Of a DNA stretch of 54,072 bases, positions 31,462 to 41,278 are shown in pieces (the first letter of the stretch is position 1; each line of letters starts with the position of its first letter). The notes under the pieces were generated by a model that saw only the letters and a program-made list of their open reading frames with translations, was not told the origin of the DNA and did no database searches. Made by a program: the position numbers and the translations under genes. The DNA is from Brachionus koreanus (lineage: Eukaryota; Rotifera; Eurotatoria; Ploima; Brachionidae), in NCBI GenBank assembly GCA_016987375.1, contig PJRA01000473.1, positions 1,241,491-1,295,562 of the forward strand, in the 5' to 3' direction.

Positions 31462-31494
31462 CCAATCACATCAATATTCAAAATACTATAAAAA
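31462..31494 (+). promoter_or_regulatory. Putative CCAAT and TATA elements of the R2 gene
   Basis: CCAAT at 31462-31466 and TATAAAAA at 31487-31494 lie 25 bp apart, the TATA about 55 bp before the ATG at 31548. The order and spacing suit a core promoter, and CCAAT boxes are known in vertebrate R2 promoters. In such AT-rich DNA a TATA match alone means little; the combination is suggestive only. Confidence 0.4.
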
Positions 31495-31547
31495 CTTTTA
31501 CAACTTACACAAACATAACACAAATATCAAGAAACCAGTAATCGAAA

Positions 31548-32519
31548 ATGGAACCATTTTTGGTCAAAGATTCAACTAGATTGCATTTATTTCCCATAAA
31601 ATATCAAGACATATGGGAAATGTACAAAAAAGCGGTTGCTTCATTTTGGACGACTGAAGAGGTTGATTGTTCTAAGGATCTAAAAGACTGGGCAGGTCTT
31701 AAGCCACAAGAAAAACACTTTATCAAACATGTACTTGCTTTTTTTGCTGCCAGTGATGGAATTGTGAATGCAAATTTAATTGAACGTTTTTCAGATGAAG
31801 TTCAAATAATTGAAGCCAAGTATTTCTACAAGTGTCAAGTAGCCATGGAAAACATTCATTCTGAAATGTATAGCTTATTGATTGATACCTATGTTGATAG
31901 CGAGAGTGAAAAGCGATTTTTGTTCAATGCAATCGAAAATTTACCTAGCGTAAAAAAGAAAGCTGACTGGGCTCTCAAATGGATAAATGATGAAAAGGCT
32001 TCTTTTGCCGAGAGAATAATTGCATTTGCTGCTGTTGAGGGAATTTTTTTCTCAGGGTCATTTGCTTCCATTTTTTGGCTCAAAAAACGCGGCCTTATGC
32101 CCGGCCTGGCCTTTAGCAATGAGCTTATAAGTCGCGATGAGGGTTTGCACACAGACTTTGCCTGTCTAATGTACAGATATTTAAACAACAAGCCAAGTCA
32201 AGAGAGAGTGTATGAGATCATAAGAGATGCAGTCAAAATAGAGACTGAATTTTTAACTGATTCTCTTCCAGTCGATCTTATTGGAATGAATTCGAGACTA
32301 ATGGGTCAATATATTGAATATGTTGCTGATAGGCTTTTGGTTGAATTGCAATGTGCTAAAATTTACAATAGTGAGAATCCATTCGATTTTATGGAGAATA
32401 TTTCTTTAAGTGGAAAAACTAATTTCTTCGAGAAAAAAGTTGGAGAATACCAAAAGGCAGGTGTCATTAACAAAGTCAATACACTGCAAGATGTTTTTAC
32501 GTTAGATGCTGAATTTTAG
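31548..32519 (+). CDS. RRM2: Ribonucleoside-diphosphate reductase small subunit (R2)
   Basis: An uninterrupted 323-codon ORF is strongly similar to animal RRM2/RRM2B along its length. R2 houses the diiron-tyrosyl radical that starts NDP-to-dNDP reduction in complex with the large subunit. Iron ligands are all present with the family spacing: D70, E101, H104, E164, E198 and H201, plus radical tyrosine Y108 in [11 protein letters not shown]. The C-terminal FTLDAEF is the peptide that docks into R1. The start ATG (AAAATGG) gives [10 protein letters not shown], so the N-terminus is about 60 residues shorter than human RRM2 and lacks the region carrying the KEN degradation signal, more like RRM2B in that respect. 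The gene has no intron, unlike most neighbours; an old retrocopy or intron loss is possible. A 28-nt piece (32146-32173) recurs inverted at 33283-33310. Confidence 0.97.
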   Translation: MEPFLVKDSTRLHLFPIKYQDIWEMYKKAVASFWTTEEVDCSKDLKDWAGLKPQEKHFIKHVLAFFAASDGIVNANLIERFSDEVQIIEAKYFYKCQVAMENIHSEMYSLLIDTYVDSESEKRFLFNAIENLPSVKKKADWALKWINDEKASFAERIIAFAAVEGIFFSGSFASIFWLKKRGLMPGLAFSNELISRDEGLHTDFACLMYRYLNNKPSQERVYEIIRDAVKIETEFLTDSLPVDLIGMNSRLMGQYIEYVADRLLVELQCAKIYNSENPFDFMENISLSGKTNFFEKKVGEYQKAGVINKVNTLQDVFTLDAEF

Positions 32520-32984
32520 AAATATTTTATTTTGTAGCTTTTTTTTTTTAATTTTTTTTTCTCATTTAAATTTGTAATTGTTAATTCATTTAATTAGAAA
32601 TAAATTCAAGTAGTTTGATTAATAAACAAAGAAATTTGTAAAAAAATAATAAATTTGATTTAATAACAATTTAATTTATTTATTGAATTTTGTTCAGAAA
32701 TTTGTCTCAAATCTCAAAATCTTTAATAATCATTCCATTTAAAAGTGAATTTGATCTGCCATCATTTTTCCTAACTATATATAACGATGCTTGTTTTTAC
32801 TGGAAAAGCTTTAATATTTCTTAAAAAAAATTATTTTACTTAAGCAAAATTAAATGTTTTATTAAATATTATCAAATCTTTAAGTTATATTGTGTATCAA
32901 CTCAAGCAGAGCATATCATAATCACATGAGCACATTGATGGGAATGCCAATTATAAATTTGAATTTTTTGAAGAAAATTTTAAT
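32520..32984. other. 3' flank of the R2 gene
   Basis: AT-rich spacer with an AATAAA at about 32599, a possible polyadenylation signal (weak, given base composition). The end runs into the SWIM-type relic. Confidence 0.4.
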
Positions 32985-33290
32985 TTAATTCGTGTCTGGA
33001 TTCTGTCACGATTTGTTTCAAGACAAGTTAATAAAAATAACACATGGATCAAATTTACAAATGACAATGATAGAGATCCGATAATTGGTTGGTACTGTGA
33101 TTGGAAAAGTGGCTGAAGAGTATTTGGAGCACTTTCGCATGTGACAAGCATTCTATGGTTTTTAGGAATTGCAGAAAATAATCCTGGACAACTTGAAAAA
33201 AGTAGGCTTTTTTTCGACTTTTTCATGAATTGTGACAAAGATGTTTTAGAAAATGAAATAGCAAATTTGAAATTAAATCCATTACATTAG
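32985..33290 (+). pseudogene. SWIM-type zinc-finger domain relic
   Basis: The plus-strand frame reads SRFVSRQVNKNNTWIKF, then IIGWYCDWKSG, a TGA stop, then RVFGALSHVTSILWFLG and a hydrophilic tail ending at TAG 33288-33290. This matches the SWIM-like module (YCxCKSGARTVGxCxHVxxxxWxLG) found in transposon-associated proteins. The second Cys is Trp, the third Cys is lost and a stop replaces a conserved residue, so metal binding cannot form. It is a dead fragment. The opposite-strand ORF at 32951-33238 is its shadow. Confidence 0.55.
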
Positions 33291-33310
33291 ACAGGCAAAG
33301 TCTGTGTGCA
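33283..33310 (-). repeat. Perfect 28-nt inverted copy of R2 coding sequence
   Basis: Reverse-complementary to 32146-32173 of the R2 ORF without mismatch. That segment encodes part of the iron-ligand motif (the codons for HTDFACLM). Homology stops abruptly on both sides. See the findings for interpretation. Confidence 0.9.
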
Positions 33311-35301
33311 GTTAAAAAAAAAGTATAAAATAATTGACAAAATGAAGTATTTTTCAAAATTTGGTCTTAGGGCGGTTATCTAGCCTAAGGTCTGAAAGAC
33401 CGAATCTTAGTTTTTTAGAGTTTTTCGGTTTTTTTTCGGTCTAATGATAATCAAATTAAAAAACTAATAACATTTTCGAATTCCTCGTCAAATTTCAATG
33501 TACTTTATTTAAAAAAATATATTATGATACTGATTTTGCAATTAAAATATGCAAATGATTTGTAAAATAGCTTATAAAATAAAAAAGAAACATGATAAAA
33601 CCATAAAAGTATATATTATCTATATCAGTACATCGAGTTGTATAAAAAAATGAAAAAAAAATAATTAGACTTTCTGTAATACCTTTTTTAGGCCTAAATT
33701 GGCCACTATCCTTTTTACCTCTTTTCCGGGTAAAAATTGACATTTTTTTTAAATATTTTTTAAATATTAAATGGTTTTGTAAGAAATTTAATTTACTTTC
33801 AGAATACATGCCCATATGTTGGGTTTGATTGAATCGTTTCTGATAAAAATAGGCTTAAATGGAAAATACTTTTTGAGCTTTGGCCAAACTTCCGGCCCTT
33901 TGGATCAAAAAAACTTTTTTTTGACTCTTCCTAAAATTTTGACGTTTTGCATTTCTTGAATCTTAGAAAATTTTTTTTTACTAAAAATTAATTAGAAATT
34001 TTTTAAGAATTAAAAAGAAAATAATAAGAAAACCTTTAAAACACACACCCACCAATTTTTTTAAAATACTAATTTTAGTCTCTTAGACTAAATTGAATTT
34101 GTTTTTTTTTGTATTTGTTAATGTTTTGTTGTTTATCTGGACCTTTTCTTTAATAAAATCATGTTTGTTTTCTTTTTGGAAAAAGTCTTAATCCATGGGA
34201 TATAACTTTTTATTTTTTCGATTTATTTCACACCATTACCAACTTTTGATTTATTCAGACACATTTTCAAACACCTTGTAGATTCTGAAAAAGAGCTAAA
34301 TAATCTATCAAATTCATCCAAATCAGAGCCTTGATGGCAAGATCATTCATTTGAAATCACATTAAATTTTTCCTGCCACACCATTCTCCTCGAAAAGCAA
34401 TGTTAAAAGAGTATTATGAATAAATGAAAGCAAATTCATTAAATTTTATTTACCCAAAAAAAAAACATTTTTCAATTAATGATATTTAGAATAAAACAGA
34501 TTTTTCCAAAAACAGTAATAAAAAATCAGTTTATTTAGGAACGAGAATAATGTTGATTATAATTTCCGTATTATCAATATATTTGTTTCTATGCTAATTT
34601 ATATATGATTGATTCATTCAGATTTGAATGAGCATATTTAAAATTCATAAGCCCAAGTGTAATTTAAATTTGTCACCAATTATAATTTTATTTCTAGGCA
34701 TATTTGCGTCATATGTTTAAAAAATAATTTGATTATTTAATTTGATTTTTAGAATTAGGGATAAAATACAAGAAACTAGAAGACTAATTGCTTCTTCTTC
34801 TAGTAAAATGAAAACGTATCATTATTGGAAATAATAAAATTGATTTCATAACATGTAATCTAGAGCAAAGGCATAAAAATAATTACAGCAATGTTAATTT
34901 ATGATTAAGTGAAACACTGTATATAGAAAATAAAAAAGATCATGAATTTTGATGTGTGGTTAGTTGTTTTCTCATTTAAATTTAGCTGTTTTATTTAACC
35001 ACGTATATCAAACTTTATCAACACGCCCAAGAATGCCTGATTTATAACCAAAGCAAATTTTACTCGAATTTTTCTTTTGGTTTCACGTCGCTAATAAATG
35101 ATAAGAGAAAGAGGGAGAAAAGAGTGATCATTCAAACATTTAAAGAAAAACTTAATGCTTACACTAATGCAAATTTAAGAATTGTGTGTCAGAAAATTTC
35201 TAAATATGTTTATAATTTTTAATGAAAGAAAAAATAAAATTTCAGAAATTTTTTTTTTTTTTTAATATAATTTTAGACAAAAAAAAAAGAAAAGAGAAAA
35301 A
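33311..35301. other. Intergenic region upstream of CCDC6
   Basis: No gene is supportable. A short imperfect hairpin with GGTCTGAAAGACC lies near 33389-33401. Slightly GC-richer patches near 33690-33730 and 33880-33900 are unexplained. A pyrimidine-rich tract ending TTTTAG at about 35276 could be the acceptor of a 5'UTR intron of CCDC6. Confidence 0.4.
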
Positions 35302-36615
35302 ATGCTCACCGATAGCGAATTAGAGAGTGATACAAGCTCAGTTCATGAAGCTAATTTGAGCAATATACCTTCTTCTAAAGAACAAATGGAAAAGCGGATA
35401 GAATCCCTGATCCAAGAGAATCGAGTTCTCAAAATAGAAATAGAAACATTTAAAATTCGCGTTAAGCAGCTTCAGGAAGAGAACAAAGATTTGAGAAAGG
35501 CCAGTGTGAATATACAGGCACGAGCCGAACAAGAAGAGGAATACATATCAAACAAGCTTTTAAAGAAAATTCAGTCTCTTAAAAAAGAAAAGGAGCTTTT
35601 GGCAAATAACTATGAACGTGAGGAAGAGTATTTGACCAACGACCTATCGAGAAAGCTTAGTCAGCTTAGGAGCGAAAAAGTTCAGCTCGAACAAACTTTG
35701 GAGCAAGAACAAGAGCACATGGTGAATAAGCTGATGAAAAAAATTGAAAAATTAGAGGCCGAGACCTCGGCTAAGCAATTAAATCTCGAACAACTAAGAC
35801 GTGAAAAAATCGAACTGGAAAATACTTTAGAACAAGAACAAGAGTCATTGGTAAATCGGCTATGGAAGCGAATGGAACGCTTGGAAGCTGAGAAAAGAAT
35901 GCTACAAGAAAAACTTGAACAACCGGTCAGCGCGCCTTTGTCTCCAAGAAATTCTGGCTCAGCTTCGTCATTAAATTCGGCTCTTATTGGACTACCTTCG
36001 AACTCCGACCAAGCTGCTAATTTGACCGAGCATATAATAAATCTTAGACGTGAAGTATCCAGATTAAAAGCAAATTTGGAAAAAGCCGAGCGAGACAACA
36101 AAGAAAACATGGCCAAGCTGGTTAGAGAAGAAAAATTAATAAAAGAAGAAAATGTTCGTTTGCAAAGGCGTCTTCAAATGGAAGTTGACAGACGAGAGGC
36201 GTTGTGCAGACACTTATCAGAAAGTGAATCGAGCTTGGAAATGGATGACGAACGCCACTTCAATGAATCGACTAGGCAGAGAACAATTTCTAGTCCCATA
36301 CCAGCCTATGTGGTTCACAATCCGACATTGACCACTTCGGCAGCACAAACTCAGGTAATCTCTCAGGCAGCAGGATGCAGTGCTGAGCGATGTCCTACAT
36401 GCAATCAGTTAATGAAACAACCAAGTCATTCAGTCCTCCAATCTCCACCTCATGTAAATCAAACTGGTCAAAGACAATCCATTTCTGGTCCGACAACAAC
36501 AGCAAATCCATTAACAGCATCGTCTTCTCTATCTTCTTCTTCATCATCAATAAATTCGAGTAGAATGCTCAATCAACAAATACCTTTACAAGTTCACCAT
36601 GAAGCAAAAAAATGA
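35302..36615 (+). CDS. CCDC6: CCDC6 coiled-coil protein
   Basis: A single ORF of 437 codons. After an acidic Ser-rich start ([12 protein letters not shown]) it forms a nearly continuous coiled coil from about residue 28 to 210 and again from 245 to 310. Repeats characteristic of CCDC6 are present: [39 protein letters not shown] and [20 protein letters not shown], each a EQE-x-x-NKL/RL unit. Next come [11 protein letters not shown], the block [20 protein letters not shown] and TISSPIPAY, then a Ser/Thr/Pro-rich disordered tail. Length is close to human CCDC6 (474 aa, from memory). The human protein is a phosphorylated scaffold linked to DNA-damage checkpoint control and is a fusion partner in RET/PTC1. 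No coding intron is visible. Confidence 0.96.
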   Translation: MLTDSELESDTSSVHEANLSNIPSSKEQMEKRIESLIQENRVLKIEIETFKIRVKQLQEENKDLRKASVNIQARAEQEEEYISNKLLKKIQSLKKEKELLANNYEREEEYLTNDLSRKLSQLRSEKVQLEQTLEQEQEHMVNKLMKKIEKLEAETSAKQLNLEQLRREKIELENTLEQEQESLVNRLWKRMERLEAEKRMLQEKLEQPVSAPLSPRNSGSASSLNSALIGLPSNSDQAANLTEHIINLRREVSRLKANLEKAERDNKENMAKLVREEKLIKEENVRLQRRLQMEVDRREALCRHLSESESSLEMDDERHFNESTRQRTISSPIPAYVVHNPTLTTSAAQTQVISQAAGCSAERCPTCNQLMKQPSHSVLQSPPHVNQTGQRQSISGPTTTANPLTASSSLSSSSSSINSSRMLNQQIPLQVHHEAKK

Positions 36616-37334
36616 AATATTTCTTTATAAATTAGAATTTTTCTAAAATAATTAAATTTATATAAATTTATCTATTTAACCATGAAACCGATGATTTTTT
36701 CTAACTTTGAATAATGATAACTTCCGTGGATCTTGTTGACAAGAAAACGTATTTTTTTTCTACGTTTTTCAAAGACTCTGCTTCAGTATTTATAATTGAA
36801 AATATTTTTTTATTGAAAAATTTTTTTTTAGAAAATATTTTATTTTGACGAAGACTTAAGATAAATGAAGAAAATGTTCTACTAATAAAATTTTCGTTTA
36901 CAAAAATATTTCATTTAAAAAACTATTAACCTTATTTAATATTCCTTGTCATATTTACTATTTGAAAATGCTTTTTTTATATTAGACAATTTATATGATT
37001 CGTTTAAAGGGTAAAACTGAATTATTAGATTGGAAAATTACATTCATTTCAATAAGCCTAAACTCTTAGCATTGTTGTAAACATTTTTAAAATTTGGGCT
37101 CTACTCAAATCAAATAGAGTTTAAATTTAAAAAAAATTAAATCTCTCAAGTTATAAGGGCTATGTATTTTAGTCGTAAGATAAAAATTAATTGCTTTTTC
37201 AAGCAATAGAACAATAATAAACAACTATAATTAAGTTTTTTTTTCAATTATTTTTCTGATATTTATAATTCTTCAACCATTTCTATATAATGAATTTTAA
37301 AAGCGTTTATTAATGGCCATAATTTAATATAAAT
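36616..37334. other. Intergenic, nothing recognised
   Basis: AT-rich 3' flank of CCDC6 running to the tail of a minus-strand LINE relic. No supportable feature. Confidence 0.5.
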
Positions 37335-38670
37335 TAATTTTTATTTATTTATTAAAAATAGTATAGGAAAATTTTTTTCCAGGGCAGTTCCGAATGGCAG
37401 TGCCTTCTTTTCAGCCCTAATTCATTTTCGAATCTAATTAAATATAAAAATAATAAAAATATATTTGTATTTATGTACAATTAGAGTAGGAAATAGAAAA
37501 TCATACTGGATTTAAATTAAATTTTTTATCAGTTTGATGTGTTCTCTGGCTGTTAATTCATGTTTTTTTTTTTTTAGTTGTATATTTTGAAAAAAGACTA
37601 GCATCTATGTCATCAATCATTTCTGTTCTTAGCTCTTTGTGAGTTTTTTTGATACTTGTTTTTAAAGGGAAATATTTAATGATTCTTAAGATCGGATTTT
37701 GAAATTTTTGAATTTCTAACTTTATTTTCTGATAACTGAATTACAAAATAATAATACATTCGAATATTGATCTTATGAGTGACATATAGGTTCTGTTAAT
37801 TCTGTTAATTTTTAGCGACGATCCCAACTTAAAGGTTCAAATTTGTTCTTTATAATTGATTCTGGGGTCTAATTTTATTCCAAGGAATGTTGGATTTGAT
37901 TCAAGAGGAATTTGGGAATTGCCGATCTTTATTTTTATTCCAGATGTTTTCTTGTAATTTTTCTGGTTAATGTTGTATAGCAGGTTTTCTTTTCGTTGAT
38001 TTAAATCCCCATTTCTTACAGTACTCAATGATTCTATGTACTGTCTTTTGAATAATCACTTGAATTTCTCTCTTAGTGGCTATTTTGACATCCTGATGAA
38101 TAGTGTTATAATAGATGAATAGAATAATAAGAACAGAATAAAAAAAGCCAGTGATAGGCAAGGACTGCACAGTTGATAAAATTGTTGGTTGAGGTTTCGC
38201 CATTATAATTGACTCAAAAGAACGATTTCTCAAAAAGTTCTCAATCCACCGGAGAAATATTGGTTGAAGATTGTTTTCTTTAATTTTGTAATTATACCAT
38301 TGTGTTATAATAATAATAGGCTACGGCAAGCAGGCTTGCGAAGATGTTTTATTGGGAAAACAGTTATGGTAGCAACTAAGACTAGATTCATTTTCAAAGA
38401 AATATTCGGTATTGGTGAAGATACATGATTAGGACAAAAATATAAACAAAGTGTGAGAGAGTTGCGGCTAAGACAAATTCAGGATAATTTAAATACGATT
38501 AATTCTATAAAAATTTAACTGCTATTGCTTTTATTTGATTGAGACGATTTCTTCTTATTGTGCTTGTATGCGTCGTATCTATTTTTGAATTGATTGACTG
38601 TAGAGTTTATAGTGTTATGTTTTGTCAAAGGCTTTTTCAAGCTCAAAGAAAATAGCTGCAGTTAAATGAT
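37335..38670 (-). pseudogene. LINE relic: reverse transcriptase and 3' end
   Basis: Read on the minus strand, fragments appear in the proper LINE order: TAAIFFELEKAFDKT near 38650-38600 (RT motif A region); HRIIEYCKKWGFKS near 38080-38030; then YKKTSGIKIKIGN and NPTFLGIKLDPRINYKEQI (38000-37837). Next come INRTYMSLIRSIFEC and a basic C-terminus (ELRTEMIDDIDASLF). A 3' untranslated stretch with GC-rich complementary blocks (AGGGC ... GCCCT, near 37380-37420) leads into an AATA tail at about 37335-37365. Frames shift several times and stops intervene, and the YADD motif is not seen. The sequence differs from the intact LINE at 18.1-23.5 kb, so it represents another family. Confidence 0.68.
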
Positions 38671-39200
38671 TCTGATTAAATTATCATAAATAACAATATG
38701 ATATATTATAAAAGATAGAGAAATTAGTTAATTTTAAATTCAAAAGAAAATTTCAATAACTTAAGATTTTGCTTTTAGAGTTTTTATTTTGGTTAAACTA
38801 GCAGTGACTAACCAACTTCATATTCATATTCTTTTCCTAAATATAGACATATTATTTGTGAAATAAAATACAAATAAAAATTGATGACAAGTTTATTTTT
38901 TTTGGCATTACATATAATTTAGTTAAAGAGTTTTAAATGGAAAGAACAATGTCGGATCTGACTTGTCGGAAAAGTTTGACAAACCCAAACCAACATCATC
39001 AAAAAATATTGAAATGATTTAAATTATTATTTTACATCTTTTTTAAGAATTAAAAAAATTTTAAACAAAAATGAATTTATGATAAATAATTTTTAAATTA
39101 GAATCAATTTTCAAAATACAAAGATCCAAATATATTTTTTCGTATTTTAACTAATTTTTTTGTTGCCATGTTTTGATTAAATTCAAATTAAAATCTTACG

Positions 39201-39243
39201 TTTTTTTTTTTGAAAATGTATCATACATTTTCAAAAAAAAAAA
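39201..39243. repeat. Perfect palindrome, 20-bp arms
   Basis: Arms 39201-39220 and 39224-39243 are exact inverted copies (11 T then GAAAATGTA) with a 3-base loop TCA. Confidence 0.9.
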
Positions 39244-39245
39244 TT

Positions 39246-39294
39246 ATTTTTATGAATAAAACATTAGGACTCCTAATGTTTTATTCATAAAAAT
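39246..39294. repeat. Perfect palindrome, 24-bp arms
   Basis: Arms 39246-39269 and 39271-39294 are exact inverted copies around a single C at 39270. The inner part reads AACATTAGGA C TCCTAATGTT. It starts two bases after the preceding palindrome. Confidence 0.9.
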
Positions 39295-41278
39295 ACTCAA
39301 AAACAAATATTGAATTGAAGAGCTCAAAAATTTTTATTCAATTTTTTTATAATCATTTTAATTGTAACTCATTTTCGAGATTTTATCAATTTTCAGCTAA
39401 TTGATTTAAATTAATTCATTTTACAAATTTTAATTTAAGCTTGAAATATCAAATCAAATTTTTATTTTACATGTTATAAACATATTTTAGATATAAATAA
39501 ATGATAATTTCAAGATTAAGTTTCTTTTAAAAATATATTTTATTCTAATTTTTTAATAATCAAAAGAGTATTCTAATTTTCTCGATCAATTTCCATGTCT
39601 AACAATGACTCAAACTTTAAACATGTATTCAACAATAATTATTAAACAAAAAATATCATTTAGTATTAAATATCTAGTCATTTAAAAAGCTTTAATGAGT
39701 ATCTCCTCAAAATTATTTTTTGTAGATAAATTTTATTTTCAAGCAAAACATTAGCACAAACAAGATAAAGAAATTTTCAATTCAAGTTTATTATCCCCTG
39801 ATGATTATAAATTATATCACATGTAAGCAAAATAAAAAATGTTTATTTCTTTTTTATTTTTAAACGGAATAGTTTTATTTTGTTTTGCGCAATATATTTA
39901 AATAAAATCATACGATATTTCATTCGAAATTGCATAACAACAATAAGAATCATTCGAGTTTTATGACAGTCGAACCATACAAATCAGATTTATTTCAAGA
40001 TGTATGATTTTCAGAAATTAAAGAAATTTAAAAGAATTTTTGAATAGTTAAAACCTTCAGAATTTAAATTTTTTTCCTATCTTATAAAGCCATGTCTGGA
40101 CAAAATTGTTTAGAAAGAGGAGGATTAGTAATGTGATCCAAATATGTGACAAACAAATATGGGTCAATTTAATCTAAAAAAAATCAAATTTTATTTCTTA
40201 AATGTTCTTTCAAATTTATTTTTTTTTATAATATGAAAATGCATATGTGAATTTGAATGCAAACGACATTGAGATTTGTCTAGTTTAAATTTTTAAATTG
40301 GGTTTTGCTTTAACAGAAGAAAACATTTTTGTTATTGTAAATATTTGATATTTTCCATATTCTATATTACAATCTAATCTAAATTTATGCTAAAATATAC
40401 TTGGATTTATTTATTTCAAGCTAGATCGTATTTGTAGTTCTATTTGAAAATCAAAAAAATCAGACCATAATTCTATTATTTGCTAATATATTATGTCATC
40501 TACACTTATTTGATCTCATCTCGAAATTTATCTAAAACTAAGTAATATTTTTAATTTATGTTAATTAAATATTTTTATAGGTATATTTTACAAAAAAATA
40601 ATCTAAAATTTTTATTTATACAACTGAATAGGAGACATAAATAAAAGACATACTGTCTTGTTAAAATTTGGAAAAAAGCTTAGGAAAAAATATTTGCCAA
40701 TCTAAGTGATAATGATATCATAAGTTGGCTTTATTGCATAATAAACGTTCAGTTTGTTTTTGTAGAGGCATCTGCCAAACGTCAAACGTCATATGATGCC
40801 ATATGATGCAGAAACTATAAATTAGGCTACTGATGAGTGGAATCTTTCATTACATAAGATCACTATTTCAACTATACAACTAGAAAAAAAACTTAAAATT
40901 TTAAATTTAAGATTACTTTAAGATCAAACAAAAAAATACTGTCTAGTTTTAGTTGCAATTTGAAACGTATGAACACTTAAATTAGCATAACCTTAAATAA
41001 TTATAAGATATTATTTGATCTTTCTTTCTTTGAATAGAAATTATTTGCATTATTAAATTATTAAGCGATTAGAATAATTAATACTCTAAGTGTTCTTGTT
41101 TCGATCAAGAATTGGCCAAAGCAATTGTGATTTATAGAGCTTAAATGCAGGCCTACCAAATTAATCCGTCTCTAAAGTTCAAATAGAGTAAACAAATACT
41201 TATTAAAAGAAATTACATTTTATTTTGTTGGGTCAAATTCTCATTGACCATTTTATATTTTTATTTTTATAGAAAAAA

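Larger units (their letters stand above)
38671..41278. other. Long AT-rich intergenic region
   Basis: Apart from the two adjacent perfect hairpins at 39201-39294 I recognise nothing. It should contain the promoter of the Patched-related gene, but no motif stands out. Confidence 0.45.

Noticed and set aside
33522..33815. 97-codon minus-strand ORF
   Set aside because: AT-driven composition with no recognisable motif, domain or splice partner.
39201..39294. CRISPR-like or terminator interpretation of the two hairpins
   Set aside because: No repeated unit with spacers, and the setting is a eukaryotic intron-bearing genome; reported as palindromes only.
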